Below, piece by piece: positions 28,006 to 38,153 of a stretch of DNA of 64,000 bases. The notes under the pieces were generated by a model that did no database searches, had not been told where the DNA came from, and saw nothing but the letters and a program-made list of their open reading frames with translations. Made by a program: the position numbers and the translations under genes. Each line of letters begins with the position of its first letter. Positions within the stretch are counted from its first letter, which is position 1. Source of the DNA: Streptomyces ochraceiscleroticus (GTDB lineage Bacteria; Actinomycetota; Actinomycetes; Streptomycetales; Streptomycetaceae); assembly GCF_000720485.1 (NCBI RefSeq), contig NZ_JOAX01000014.1:1-64000 (forward strand). The letters run 5' to 3'.

Positions 28006-28557
28006 ATGGCGACCAGCGGCGGCAAGGTACTGGACTTTGAGGAATACGTGCGCACCCGGCAGGACGCCCTGCTGCGGAGCGCCCGGCGTCTGGTGCCCGA
28101 CCCGGTCGACGCGCAGGATCTGCTGCAGACGGCCCTGGTCCGCACGTACGGGCGCTGGGACGGCATCGCCGACAAGTCGCTCGCCGACGCCTACCTGCGC
28201 CGCGTCATGATCAACACGCGGACCGAGTGGTGGCGGGCGCGCAAGCTCGAGGAGGTGCCGACCGAGCAGCTCCCGGACGCGAGCGTGGACGACGGCACCG
28301 AGCAGCGCGCCGACCGCGCCCTGCTGATGGACATCCTCTCGGTACTGGCTCCCAAGCAGCGCAGCGTTGTCGTCCTGCGACACTGGGAGCAGATGAGTAC
28401 GGAGGAGACCGCGGCGGCGCTGGGCATGTCCACGGGGACGGTCAAGAGCACGCTGCACCGGGCGCTGGCCCGGCTGCGCCAGGAGCTGGTGAACCGCGAG
28501 GCCGACGCGCGCGTACTGGAGCGTGACGACCAGGAGCGGGAGCGGTGCGCGGCCTGA
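28006..28557 (+). CDS. sigE: ECF sigma factor SigE
   Basis: Extracytoplasmic-function sigma factor that directs the cell-envelope stress response. The 183-aa protein has region 2 (DFEEYVRTRQDALLRSAR, then DAQDLLQTALVRTYGRW) and region 4 (KQRSVVVLRHWEQMSTEETA with a GTVKSTLHRAL helix). There is no anti-sigma gene; control is by transcription through the CseB/CseC pair encoded just downstream, as known in S. coelicolor. ATG 28006 follows GGAGG. Identification rests on the sequence plus the following cseA-cseB-cseC order. Confidence 0.95.
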   Translation: MATSGGKVLDFEEYVRTRQDALLRSARRLVPDPVDAQDLLQTALVRTYGRWDGIADKSLADAYLRRVMINTRTEWWRARKLEEVPTEQLPDASVDDGTEQRADRALLMDILSVLAPKQRSVVVLRHWEQMSTEETAAALGMSTGTVKSTLHRALARLRQELVNREADARVLERDDQERERCAA

Positions 28558-28588
28558 CCGGCCGCGGAGCCGCGGGTCCCCGGGCCGG
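28558..28588 (+). terminator. Hairpin between sigE and cseA
   Basis: CCGGCC and GGCCGG form the outer 6-bp arms around an inner CCGCGG-AG-CCGCGG, filling most of the 46-base gap. A partial terminator here would make most transcripts sigE-only with limited read-through into cseABC, as described for S. coelicolor. Confidence 0.45.
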
Positions 28589-28603
28589 CGGCGGGTGACA
28601 GGC

Positions 28604-29329
28604 ATGGTGAGCAGGAGCGGTGTGACCAGAGGCGGCGGAGCCGACGGCGGACCGGCCGAGGGGCGGCCGGCCGCTTCCTCGCGCCTGCCCGGGGGCTGGT
28701 GGCGCGCGGCCGGTACGGCCCTCGCGGGGACCGCGGCGGTGGCGCTGCTGATGGCCGGGTGCGACGCGGCCGGTGACGGGGTGCGGTCGGAGGGCTCGGC
28801 GAGTGACAACCCCGTGCCGTCCCGGGCCCGCAGCGCGACGCCGACGCCCTCCCCCTCCTCCTCCGTGGCGTACAAGAAGGTCGACGCGCGGGCGCTGCTG
28901 CGCAAGGACCCCACGGTCGGCGCCGAGGTGAAGAAGACCCTGGCCAAGCCGTGCACGGCGGACGAGTATCCGATAGACGTCACCTACGCCTCGCTGACCG
29001 GCGGGCAGAGTGCCGACGTCATCATCAACGTGATGACCTGCGCGGACTCCGTCGGGATCGGCTCGTATGTGTACCGCAAGGACGACAAGGGCTATGAGAA
29101 CGTCTTCAGCAACGAGCAGCCGCCGGTCTACGCCGGGGTGAGCAAGGGCGAGCTGGAGATCACCAGGCAGACGTACGACACCGGTGACGCGGTGTGCTGC
29201 CCCACCGGCGAGGATGTGCTGACGTACCGCTGGGCGAAGCACCGCTTCAGCGAGTACTCCCGCTACCACACCGACTACAGCAAGACCGTGGACGGCAACG
29301 AAGCCAGCGCCACACCATCGGAGGACTGA
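28604..29329 (+). CDS. cseA: Lipoprotein CseA
   Basis: Extracytoplasmic lipoprotein that dampens sigE expression, probably by interacting with the sensor CseC. Of 241 aa, the first 50 are a long, basic signal region ending in the lipobox LMAGC. The mature domain contains paired cysteines (PCTADEYP, VMTCADS, AVCCPTG). ATG 28604 follows GGGTGA; an in-frame GTG at 28622 after AGGAG is a serious alternative. It stops 8 bases before cseB. Confidence 0.9.
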   Translation: MVSRSGVTRGGGADGGPAEGRPAASSRLPGGWWRAAGTALAGTAAVALLMAGCDAAGDGVRSEGSASDNPVPSRARSATPTPSPSSSVAYKKVDARALLRKDPTVGAEVKKTLAKPCTADEYPIDVTYASLTGGQSADVIINVMTCADSVGIGSYVYRKDDKGYENVFSNEQPPVYAGVSKGELEITRQTYDTGDAVCCPTGEDVLTYRWAKHRFSEYSRYHTDYSKTVDGNEASATPSED

Positions 29330-29337
29330 GAACCGGC

Positions 29338-30051
29338 ATGGCCGAGACCCATGTGCTCTTCGTCGAGGACGACGACGTCATCCGGGAGGCCACCCAGCTC
29401 GCGCTGGAGCGCGACGGCTTCCGCGTGACGGCGATGCCCGACGGGCTGTCGGGCCTGGACGCCTTTCGCGCGACCCGGCCCGACATCGCGCTGCTGGACG
29501 TGATGGTGCCGGGCCTGGACGGCGTCAGCCTGTGCCGGCGCATCCGGGACGAGTCGACGGTCCCGGTGATCATGCTGTCCGCGCGGGCCGACTCCATCGA
29601 CGTGGTGCTCGGCCTGGAGGCGGGCGCCGACGACTACGTCACCAAGCCGTTCGACGGCGCGGTACTGGTGGCCCGTATACGGGCGGTGCTGCGGCGCTTC
29701 GGACACGCCAGCGGCCCGGACAGCCGCAGCAATGCGGGCAAGGACGCGGCGGCGCCCGCGGCCGACGGGCCACTGCGCTTCGGTGACCTGGAGGTCGACA
29801 CCGAGGGCATGGAGGTACGCAAGGGCGGCGCGCCCGTGGCGCTGACGCCGACCGAGATGCGGCTGCTGCTGGAGTTCTCCGACGCGCCGGGCACGGTGCT
29901 CTCCCGCGACCGGCTGCTGGAGCGGGTGTGGGACTACGACTGGGGCGGCGACACCCGGGTCGTGGACGTCCACGTCCAGCGGCTGCGCGGCAAGATCGGC
30001 CAGGACCGGATCGAGACGGTCCGCGGCTTCGGCTACAAGCTGAGAGGCTGA
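29338..30051 (+). CDS. cseB: Response regulator CseB
   Basis: OmpR/PhoB-type regulator, 237 aa. The receiver domain has the acidic pair at 11-12, phospho-acceptor Asp54 in LLDVMVPG and Lys103 in TKPFDG. A flexible linker (about 123-143) precedes the winged-helix effector domain ending RGFGYKLRG. It activates the sigE promoter when phosphorylated by CseC, according to work in S. coelicolor. It lies in one operon with cseA (8-base gap) and cseC (7-base gap). Confidence 0.95.
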   Translation: MAETHVLFVEDDDVIREATQLALERDGFRVTAMPDGLSGLDAFRATRPDIALLDVMVPGLDGVSLCRRIRDESTVPVIMLSARADSIDVVLGLEAGADDYVTKPFDGAVLVARIRAVLRRFGHASGPDSRSNAGKDAAAPAADGPLRFGDLEVDTEGMEVRKGGAPVALTPTEMRLLLEFSDAPGTVLSRDRLLERVWDYDWGGDTRVVDVHVQRLRGKIGQDRIETVRGFGYKLRG

Positions 30052-30058
30052 CCCGCCG

Positions 30059-31366
30059 GTGGTCGGCCTCGCCCTGCGTACGGGACTGCGCTGGAAGCTC
30101 AGTGCGGCGATCGCGCTCGTCGGCGCGCTGGTCGCGATCGCGCTGAGCCTCGTCGTGCACAACGCCGCCCGCGTCTCCATGCTCGACAACAGCCGCGACG
30201 TGCAGATCGAGCGGCTGAACTTCACCCAGCGGATCTACGAGACCACCAGCCGGCTCCAGTTCGGCGCCCGCATCGACGACCCGAAGCTGCCCAAGGCGCT
30301 GCGCGCCGAGGTCGCCGAGGGCCGGCGCGCCACCTACCTGGAGGACAACGGGGAGGCCGCGCCGGAGGTGTGGGCCGCGGCGCCGCTGGACGACGGCCGG
30401 GTGCTGTCCCTCCACAACGACTACCCCGACCGCTTCACCGTCCTGGACGACCTGGACCAGGCGCTGTTCATCGGGTCCATCTCGGTCGTCGCGGCGGGCT
30501 GCGCGCTGGGCGTGCTGGTCGGCGGCCGGCTCTCGCAGCGGCTGCGAAAGGCGGCAGCGGCGGCCCGCAAGCTCGCCGAGGGCGACACGTCCGTCCGCGT
30601 ACGGGACGAGATCGGCGGCCGGGTACGGGACGAGACGGACGAGCTGGCGCATGCCATGGACGCCATGTCGGACGCGCTGCAGACCCGTATCGAGGCCGAG
30701 CGGCGGGTCACCGCCGACATCGCGCACGAGCTGCGCACGCCGGTCACCGGGCTGCTCACGGCGGCCGAGCTGCTGCCCCCGGGCCGCCCCACCGAGCTCG
30801 TACGGGACCGGGCGCAGGCCATGCGGACGCTGGTGGAGGACGTACTGGAGGTGGCCCGGCTGGACGGCTACGCCGAGCGGGCCGAGCTGCAGGACGTGGA
30901 CCTCGGGGAGTTCGTCCGGCGGCGGGTGCGCGCGCTGGGGCCCGACATCGAGGTCGAGATCGTGCGGGACGCGGAGGTCAGCACCGACCCGCGCCGACTG
31001 GAGCGGATCCTCGGCAACCTCATCGCCAACGCCTCCCGGCACGGCAGGCCGCCGGTCGAGGTCACGGTCGAGGGACGGGTGATCCGGGTCCGCGACCACG
31101 GGCCCGGCTTCCCCGAGGCGCTGCTGCGCGAGGGCCCGAGCCGCTTCCGTACGGGCAGCAGCGACCGGGCGGGGCGCGGCCACGGCCTGGGCCTGACCAT
31201 CGCGGCGGGCCAGGCGCGGGTACTGGGCGCGCGACTGACCTTCCGCAACGCGGAGCCCGCCGTCGACGGCACGACCGGCGCCGTCGCGGTCCTCTGGCTC
31301 CCGGAGAACGCTCCGACGGCGACGGGCAGCTTCCCGGTGATCCAGCTCCCGGGCCCGCCGGACTGA
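30059..31366 (+). CDS. cseC: Sensor histidine kinase CseC
   Basis: Membrane sensor of envelope damage. The 435-aa protein has a first membrane helix (about 13-35), an extracytoplasmic loop (about 36-133), a second helix (about 135-155), a HAMP linker, the phospho-acceptor His223 in IAHELRTP, and a HATPase with GNLIANASRHG and GHGLGLTIA. GTG 30059 is chosen because it directly follows cseB. It phosphorylates CseB; the signal is thought to arise from peptidoglycan stress. Confidence 0.95.
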   Translation: MVGLALRTGLRWKLSAAIALVGALVAIALSLVVHNAARVSMLDNSRDVQIERLNFTQRIYETTSRLQFGARIDDPKLPKALRAEVAEGRRATYLEDNGEAAPEVWAAAPLDDGRVLSLHNDYPDRFTVLDDLDQALFIGSISVVAAGCALGVLVGGRLSQRLRKAAAAARKLAEGDTSVRVRDEIGGRVRDETDELAHAMDAMSDALQTRIEAERRVTADIAHELRTPVTGLLTAAELLPPGRPTELVRDRAQAMRTLVEDVLEVARLDGYAERAELQDVDLGEFVRRRVRALGPDIEVEIVRDAEVSTDPRRLERILGNLIANASRHGRPPVEVTVEGRVIRVRDHGPGFPEALLREGPSRFRTGSSDRAGRGHGLGLTIAAGQARVLGARLTFRNAEPAVDGTTGAVAVLWLPENAPTATGSFPVIQLPGPPD

Positions 31367-31387
31367 CCGGCGGGCCGGGCCGGGGCA

Positions 31388-33071
<1,684 letters not shown>

Positions 33072-33136
33072 GACGGGGCGGGGCTGACCAGGGATAGCCT
33101 GCGGGGGCGCCAGTACCGACGACGTAGGAGAGCACC

Positions 33137-33721
33137 ATGGGCACAGCACGCGCGCGCAGGGGCGACACCCGGCAGCGCATTCAGGACGTGGCCCTGGACC
33201 TCTTCGCGCAGCAGGGGTACGACAAGACCTCGCTGCGGGAGATCGCCGAGCACCTCGACGTCACCAAGGCCGCCCTGTACTACCACTTCAAGACCAAGGA
33301 AGACATCGTCATCAGCCTCTTCGAGGACCTGGCCAGGCCCTGCGACGAGCTGATCGCGTGGGCCGCCGACCGGCCGCGCACGCTGGAAACGAAGACGGAG
33401 GTGCTCCGCCGCTACAGCGAGGCGCTGCGCGACGCCGCGCCGCTCTTCCGCTTCATGCAGGAGAACCAGGCCACCGTCCGCGATCTGAGCATCGGCGAGT
33501 CGTTCAAGGCGCGGATGCTCACGATGGTCGGGCTCCTCAAGGAGCCGGACGCCGAGCTGACGGACCAGGCCCGCTGCGTCACCGCGCTGGTATCGCTGCA
33601 TTCGGGCATGTTCGCCATGCAGAACGTCGAAGGCGACCCCGAGGAGAAGCGCAGGGCCATCCTCGAAGTCGCCTTGGAATTGGTCACCGCGGCGCATGGG
33701 CCGGGCGCACCTCAGAAGTGA
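33137..33721 (+). CDS. TetR family regulator, probable exporter repressor
   Basis: A 194-aa TetR protein. Residues 10-57 are the DNA-binding domain (TRQRIQDVALDLFAQQGYDK, then LREIAEHLDVTKAALYYHF). The rest is a helical ligand-binding domain. ATG 33137 follows AGGAGAG. Being divergent from the drug exporter and next to the operator cluster, it most likely represses both genes until a ligand binds. Its stop codon lies inside a 20-base tandem duplication. Confidence 0.93.
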   Translation: MGTARARRGDTRQRIQDVALDLFAQQGYDKTSLREIAEHLDVTKAALYYHFKTKEDIVISLFEDLARPCDELIAWAADRPRTLETKTEVLRRYSEALRDAAPLFRFMQENQATVRDLSIGESFKARMLTMVGLLKEPDAELTDQARCVTALVSLHSGMFAMQNVEGDPEEKRRAILEVALELVTAAHGPGAPQK

Positions 33722-33755
33722 TTCACCGCACTCGGAAGTGATTCACCGCACTCGG
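33716..33755. repeat. Perfect tandem duplication, 20-base unit
   Basis: GAAGTGATTCACCGCACTCG occurs twice without a gap (33716-33735 and 33736-33755). The first copy contains the TetR stop codon and the second ends 2 bases before the stop of the convergent M23 gene. Confidence 0.9.
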
Positions 33756-33757
33756 TC

Positions 33758-34468
33758 TCACATGTGCAGGTGCTCGCCCTGCAGGAACTTCATCGGCTCG
33801 ATACCGGTGCCGTAGTCCGCGCCGGTACGGACCTCGAAGTGCAGGTGCGGGCCGGTGGAATTACCGGTGCTGCCGGAAAGCGCGATCTGCTGACCCGCGG
33901 ACACCTTCTGGCCCACCTGGACCTGGATCTGCGAAAGGTGCGCGTACTGCGTGTACGTCTTGCCGCCGTGCTTGATCACAATGGCATTGCCGTACGCGGG
34001 GCCGTCACCGCCGCCGTTCGGGCCCGCCTTCACGACGGTGCCCTCGTGCGCGGCCTTCACCTTCGTACCGGTGGGCACCACGAAGTCCTGACCACTGTGC
34101 TTGTGCGACCAGTGGCTGCCGGCCAGGCCGAACTTCTCGCCCATGCCGTACTTGTCCACCGGCTTCTCCCAGCCGTTGGTCTTCTGCAGCTGCCGCTCGG
34201 CACGCTCGTGCCGGTCGGCGGCGGCCTTGGCGCGGTCGGCCACGGCCTTCTTCTCCGCGTCGATCGCCTTCTTCTGCGCGTCGGCCTGCGCGCTCACCGT
34301 GCTGCCCACGTCCGTGGAGAGGCCCTGGAGCGATACCGCGCCGCCGTCCATCGCCGAAGCAGCACCGGCACCCAGCGCGAGGGAGGCGCCCATTCCGGCC
34401 ACGAGAACAGTGGCACGGGTACGCAGGGCGGGCTTCTTCGAATACCGGGTGAGGGAGAACTTCGACAT
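33758..34468 (-). CDS. Secreted M23 peptidoglycan endopeptidase
   Basis: A LytM-type zinc peptidase that cuts peptide cross-links of the cell wall. The 236-aa protein starts at ATG 34468, preceded by GGAGGT. It has a signal peptide ending at ASA-MD, a Lys/Ala/Glu-rich coiled segment (about 60-100), then the M23 domain with first zinc ligand His in HKHSGQDF and the HLHFEV motif (second His pair), plus a QYAHL strand. All catalytic residues are present. The gene has a long GC-rich leader that may be regulatory. Confidence 0.93.
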   Translation of the reverse strand: MSKFSLTRYSKKPALRTRATVLVAGMGASLALGAGAASAMDGGAVSLQGLSTDVGSTVSAQADAQKKAIDAEKKAVADRAKAAADRHERAERQLQKTNGWEKPVDKYGMGEKFGLAGSHWSHKHSGQDFVVPTGTKVKAAHEGTVVKAGPNGGGDGPAYGNAIVIKHGGKTYTQYAHLSQIQVQVGQKVSAGQQIALSGSTGNSTGPHLHFEVRTGADYGTGIEPMKFLQGEHLHM

Positions 34469-34500
34469 ACGGGGATTACCTCCGAAAGAATTGACTCCCG

Positions 34501-34680
34501 GCCGGGACCAACCGGGATCGCTATTCATTGGTAACCGCCGCTCGCGGGCCTGCCAAGAAGCCTTTCTACTACCTCACCCCGTATTGAAAGCCACGGGAAT
34601 CAGCCCCTTGCGCTACCCGGCTCCGCCGCCCCAAAACATCCCCGTCCGGCCTGCGCGAAAGCCGATTCACTAGCCGGGAT
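34501..34680 (-). promoter_or_regulatory. Structured leader of the M23 gene, possible c-di-AMP riboswitch
   Basis: Read on the minus strand, the region holds GGAGCCGGGTAGCG followed by GGGGCTGATTCCCG, which loosely resembles the GGAGCCGGGGAACC / GGGGTGAATC core of ydaO-type c-di-AMP riboswitches, and a TTGG...CCAA hairpin enclosing CCGCGAGCGG nearer the gene. Such riboswitches precede several wall hydrolase genes in Streptomyces. The conserved GTCAGCTAACC-like 3' segment is not clearly found, so this is only a suggestion. Confidence 0.3.
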
Positions 34681-34874
34681 TCGGTCGCCACCAGTCATTT
34701 CCTTGATCCTCGACTTCCCGGGCGCAGGTCCCGCCCACCCCCCTGCCAAAAGTCCCGGGTCCCCGGGGAAACGGGTCCCGCAGTACTGTCCGGCGCCTTT
34801 CCTATGGCCTTTAGTAGGCCCGGAATCCGCTGTGCGGCATGTCACCGAACCCCCCGTTCCGTCCGCTTTGCGCG

Positions 34875-34910
34875 AGGCCCTTGGTATGTCCGTTTCGGGA
34901 CCAAGGGCCT
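34875..34910. promoter_or_regulatory. Inverted repeat upstream of the NACHT genes
   Basis: AGGCCCTTGGT (34875-34885) and ACCAAGGGCCT (34900-34910) are perfect 11-bp arms separated by 14 bases, 61 bases before the first NACHT start codon. A smaller GGCCT-TTAGT-AGGCC repeat lies at 34806-34820. The position suggests an operator or a 5' leader hairpin of the NACHT transcript. Confidence 0.6.
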
Positions 34911-34971
34911 GTGATCCCGGTAACGTAATAGGCCGCATCCGGCCCGGCGGAAAGAAGGGGGAGGGCCTGGT

Positions 34972-37900
34972 ATGGACCCCTCGGCACTCGGCGCGCGGCT
35001 GGCGTCGTCCATCGTCGCGCCGCTCGTGAAGCGGCTCTTCGTGAAGGAGGGGCCCGGCGCGGGCCTGGCGGAGAAGCCGGTACGGGTGTCGGCGCTGGTG
35101 TCGTTCACGGGCGAGAAGCGCACGCTCACCGAGGGCGATCTGCGGAAGATCGCCGAGGAGCTGGTCACACGCGCGGTGCGCGCGGCCGGGCCCGGCGAGC
35201 GGCCCGTCCCCGCCGACGAGGAGAGTGCCGTCGCCGACGCGCTCGCGCGGACCCTGTACGGCCTGGGCGAGCTGGCCATGGACGACGTACAGGCCGTCCA
35301 GCTCGGCGCCCCCGCGCTCGCGGAGCGGCTGCGGCGGGCCAACGGGGCCCGGCTCGACGCGCTCTCCCGGGACGCCGGACTGCTGCACGACGCCCTGCTC
35401 GGCGTGGCCTGCCTGCACATCGTGCACTTCTTCACCCAGCGCTCGACCTTTGTCGCGCGCACCCTCGTCCAGCACAGCCGGAGCCTGGACCGGCTCGTCA
35501 CGCTGACCGACGAGCTCATCGCGCGGAATCCCTCACCACGGGCCGCGGACACCGCCTTCGAGCGGGACTACCTCGCCTACCTCGGCAAGAAGCACGGCCG
35601 GCTGACGATCTACGGCATCGACCTGGCACATTCCCCGGACCGGTGGCCACTGGACGCGGCGTACATGAGCCTGGAGGCGACGTACGCGGACCGCGCGCTC
35701 CCCGCCGCCGAGGACACGTTCTTCACCGGCCTGGACGACGCCCCGGCCCCGCACGCGCCGCCGGTCCCCGCCGACCACGCGCTCGCCGGGCACAGCCGGG
35801 TCCTGCTGCGCGGCGTGGCGGGCTCCGGCAAGAGCACGCTGGTGCAGTGGCTCGCGGTCTCCTGCACCCCGGCGGGCGACGCGGTCGCGATGCCGCACCT
35901 CTACGGGCGCATCCCCTTCGTCCTGCCCCTGCGGACGCTCCAGCGCGCCGGCGCGGACCTCCCCACGCCCGACCGCTTCCTCGCGGCCGTCGGCTGCCCG
36001 GTGTCCGGCGCGCAGCCGGACGGCTGGGCGCACCGGGTCCTGACGAGCGGGCGCGGGCTGGTCCTCGTGGACGGGCTGGACGAGATACCGGAACGGGAGC
36101 GGGACCGGACCCGGCGCTGGCTGCGCGACCTCCTCGACGCGTTCCCGCACAACCTGTGGATGGTGACCTCGCGCCCCTCCGCCGTGCGCGAGGACTGGCT
36201 CGCGGCCGACGGCTTCACGGAGCTGACGCTCGCGCCGATGAGCCGGGACGGCGTGGCCCTGTTCATCGGGCGCTGGCACGCGGCGGCCCGCGCGGACGCC
36301 CCGGCGGACGAGGACCGGCTGGCCGCGTACGAACAGTCGCTGCTGCACGCCGTACGCACCAAGGCGGACCTGGCGCGGCTGGCCACCAACCCCCTGATGT
36401 GCGGGCTGATCTGCGCGCTCCACCGGGACCGGCGCGGCTACCTGCCGCACGGGCGCAAGGAGCTGTACGACGCGGCGCTGACGATGCTGCTCTCGCGCCG
36501 CGACCGCGAGCGCGACATGGACGGCCCGGACGGCATCGAGCTGAGCGACGAGCCGCAGATCCAGCTCCTCCAGCGGCTCGCGTACTGGCTGATCCGCAAC
36601 GGCCGGACGGAGCTGGACCGGGAGCACGCCGAGCGCATCATCGCGGACGCGCTGCCGGCCGTGCCCGCGGCGGCGGCCCAGGGCGACGCGGCCGCGGTCT
36701 TCCGGCACCTGCTGCTCCGCAGCGGCCTGCTGCGCGAACCGGCCCCGGGCGCCGTCCACTTCGTGCACCGCACCTTCCAGGACTACCTGGGCGCGCGGGC
36801 CGCGGTCGAGGAGTGGGACATCGGACTGCTGATCGCCCACGCACACGACTCCCAGTGGGAGGACGTGATCCGGATGGCGGTCGCCCACGGCCGGCCGCGC
36901 GAACGGGCGGAGATCCTGCGGGAATTGCTGGCTCGCGCGGACGCCGCGAGCGGCGCGGACGAGCGTACGGTACGCACCCGCATCCAGCTCCTCGCGCTGG
37001 CCTGCCTGGAACACGCCTCCGAACTGGACCCGGTGGTCCGCCGGGCCGTGGAGGAACGGACGGCGGAGCTGCTGCCGCCCCGCTCCGCGGAGGAGGCCCG
37101 GGAGCTGGCGGCGGCGGGATCGCTGGTACTGGAGTTCCTGCCGGGCCCGGAGGGGTTGAGCGACGACGAGGCGGTCGCGGTCACGGTGGCCGCGTCGAAT
37201 GTGGAGTCGGACCGCGCACTGCCCGTACTGGCGCGCTTCCGGGACCATCCGGCGCTCCGGGTCCGCTCGCAACTCGTCTGGGCGTGGCACCGGTTCGACG
37301 CGGAGCGGTACGCGGAGGAGGTCGTCCGGCACCTCGATCCGGACGGGCTGCGGTTCAGCGTGCACAACGACGAACAGCTGCGCATTCTGCTCGGGTTGGG
37401 CGGCCGCGAGCGGATCGACGTACGGGGCGAGGTGTCGCAGGAGGCGCTCGCCTCGTACGCCCGGGAGGCCGGGGTCACGGTCCTGCGCATCGCGTCCGAC
37501 CACATCACCGACCTCGGTTTCCTGCGGGACGTGCCGGGACTCAGGGACCTGACCTTGTCCGCCGCACCGGTCAGCGATCTGTCCCCGCTCTCCGGCCTCC
37601 CCCTCGAGCGGCTGTCGCTCTTCGACCTCCCCGGCGCCCACGACCTGCGCCCGCTCGCCTCGCTGACCGGCCTCCGCCACCTGACGGTGCACCTGCCGAA
37701 CACCCCCTGGCACGTCGACGAGCTGCCGAAGGGCGCGCCGCTGCGGCTCCTGCGACTGGGCGGCAGCGCGTCCCGCGACTGGTCCGCCCCTGTCGGTCTG
37801 CAGGCGTGGCCGGACCTCCGGGAACTCCTGCTCGACCCTCCTGCCTTCCCACAGGACGCCGCCGGCTGGGCGGAGATCGCGGCGCTGGAGTCACTGAGGT

Positions 37901-38103
37901 GGCTCAGCATGGACGCCGACTGCCTGGCCGCCTGCCCGGCCGGGTTCACGATGCCCGGGCTCACCGACCTCAGACTCTTCTCGCGTACAGGGGAGCAGCC
38001 CGACCCGGAAGCCGTGACTCGCCACTTTCCGGGACTGCGGAATCTCTACACCACCGGGCCGGGTAACCCCCTCTCCCGCATCGCCTTCACTCCCCTACCC
38101 TGA
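34972..38103 (+). CDS. NLR-like NACHT ATPase with leucine-rich repeats
   Basis: A 1043-aa STAND-type protein. Residues 1-235 form an alpha-helical N-terminal domain, probably one of the NACHT N-terminal helical families, ending in [20 protein letters not shown]. The NACHT module shows Walker [10 protein letters not shown] (281-289), the NACHT-style Walker [13 protein letters not shown] (363-374), sensor VTSRPSA (398-404), and the winged-helix motif [12 protein letters not shown] (599-610). A helical region (620-830) leads to about eight leucine-rich repeats (835-1035). The ATG follows GGGGGAGGG. No nuclease, protease or membrane effector is recognised. By analogy with bacterial NACHT defence proteins and animal NLRs it may sense a ligand through the LRRs and oligomerise. 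It is followed after 50 bases by its paralogue. Confidence 0.85.
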   Translation: MDPSALGARLASSIVAPLVKRLFVKEGPGAGLAEKPVRVSALVSFTGEKRTLTEGDLRKIAEELVTRAVRAAGPGERPVPADEESAVADALARTLYGLGELAMDDVQAVQLGAPALAERLRRANGARLDALSRDAGLLHDALLGVACLHIVHFFTQRSTFVARTLVQHSRSLDRLVTLTDELIARNPSPRAADTAFERDYLAYLGKKHGRLTIYGIDLAHSPDRWPLDAAYMSLEATYADRALPAAEDTFFTGLDDAPAPHAPPVPADHALAGHSRVLLRGVAGSGKSTLVQWLAVSCTPAGDAVAMPHLYGRIPFVLPLRTLQRAGADLPTPDRFLAAVGCPVSGAQPDGWAHRVLTSGRGLVLVDGLDEIPERERDRTRRWLRDLLDAFPHNLWMVTSRPSAVREDWLAADGFTELTLAPMSRDGVALFIGRWHAAARADAPADEDRLAAYEQSLLHAVRTKADLARLATNPLMCGLICALHRDRRGYLPHGRKELYDAALTMLLSRRDRERDMDGPDGIELSDEPQIQLLQRLAYWLIRNGRTELDREHAERIIADALPAVPAAAAQGDAAAVFRHLLLRSGLLREPAPGAVHFVHRTFQDYLGARAAVEEWDIGLLIAHAHDSQWEDVIRMAVAHGRPRERAEILRELLARADAASGADERTVRTRIQLLALACLEHASELDPVVRRAVEERTAELLPPRSAEEARELAAAGSLVLEFLPGPEGLSDDEAVAVTVAASNVESDRALPVLARFRDHPALRVRSQLVWAWHRFDAERYAEEVVRHLDPDGLRFSVHNDEQLRILLGLGGRERIDVRGEVSQEALASYAREAGVTVLRIASDHITDLGFLRDVPGLRDLTLSAAPVSDLSPLSGLPLERLSLFDLPGAHDLRPLASLTGLRHLTVHLPNTPWHVDELPKGAPLRLLRLGGSASRDWSAPVGLQAWPDLRELLLDPPAFPQDAAGWAEIAALESLRWLSMDADCLAACPAGFTMPGLTDLRLFSRTGEQPDPEAVTRHFPGLRNLYTTGPGNPLSRIAFTPLP

Positions 38104-38153
38104 GTCCCCAACCGCGTTGCCCGCGCTCACCAGTTACCGGGGGACACCGCCGC

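Noticed and set aside
34741..34800. CGGGTCCC direct repeat as a phage attachment site
   Set aside because: Only 8 bases, GC-rich, with no integrase gene or tRNA nearby.
35533..37713. Long open frame antisense to the first NACHT gene
   Set aside because: A codon-bias shadow in high-GC DNA; Arg/Gln/Val-rich composition, no ribosome site, no domain.
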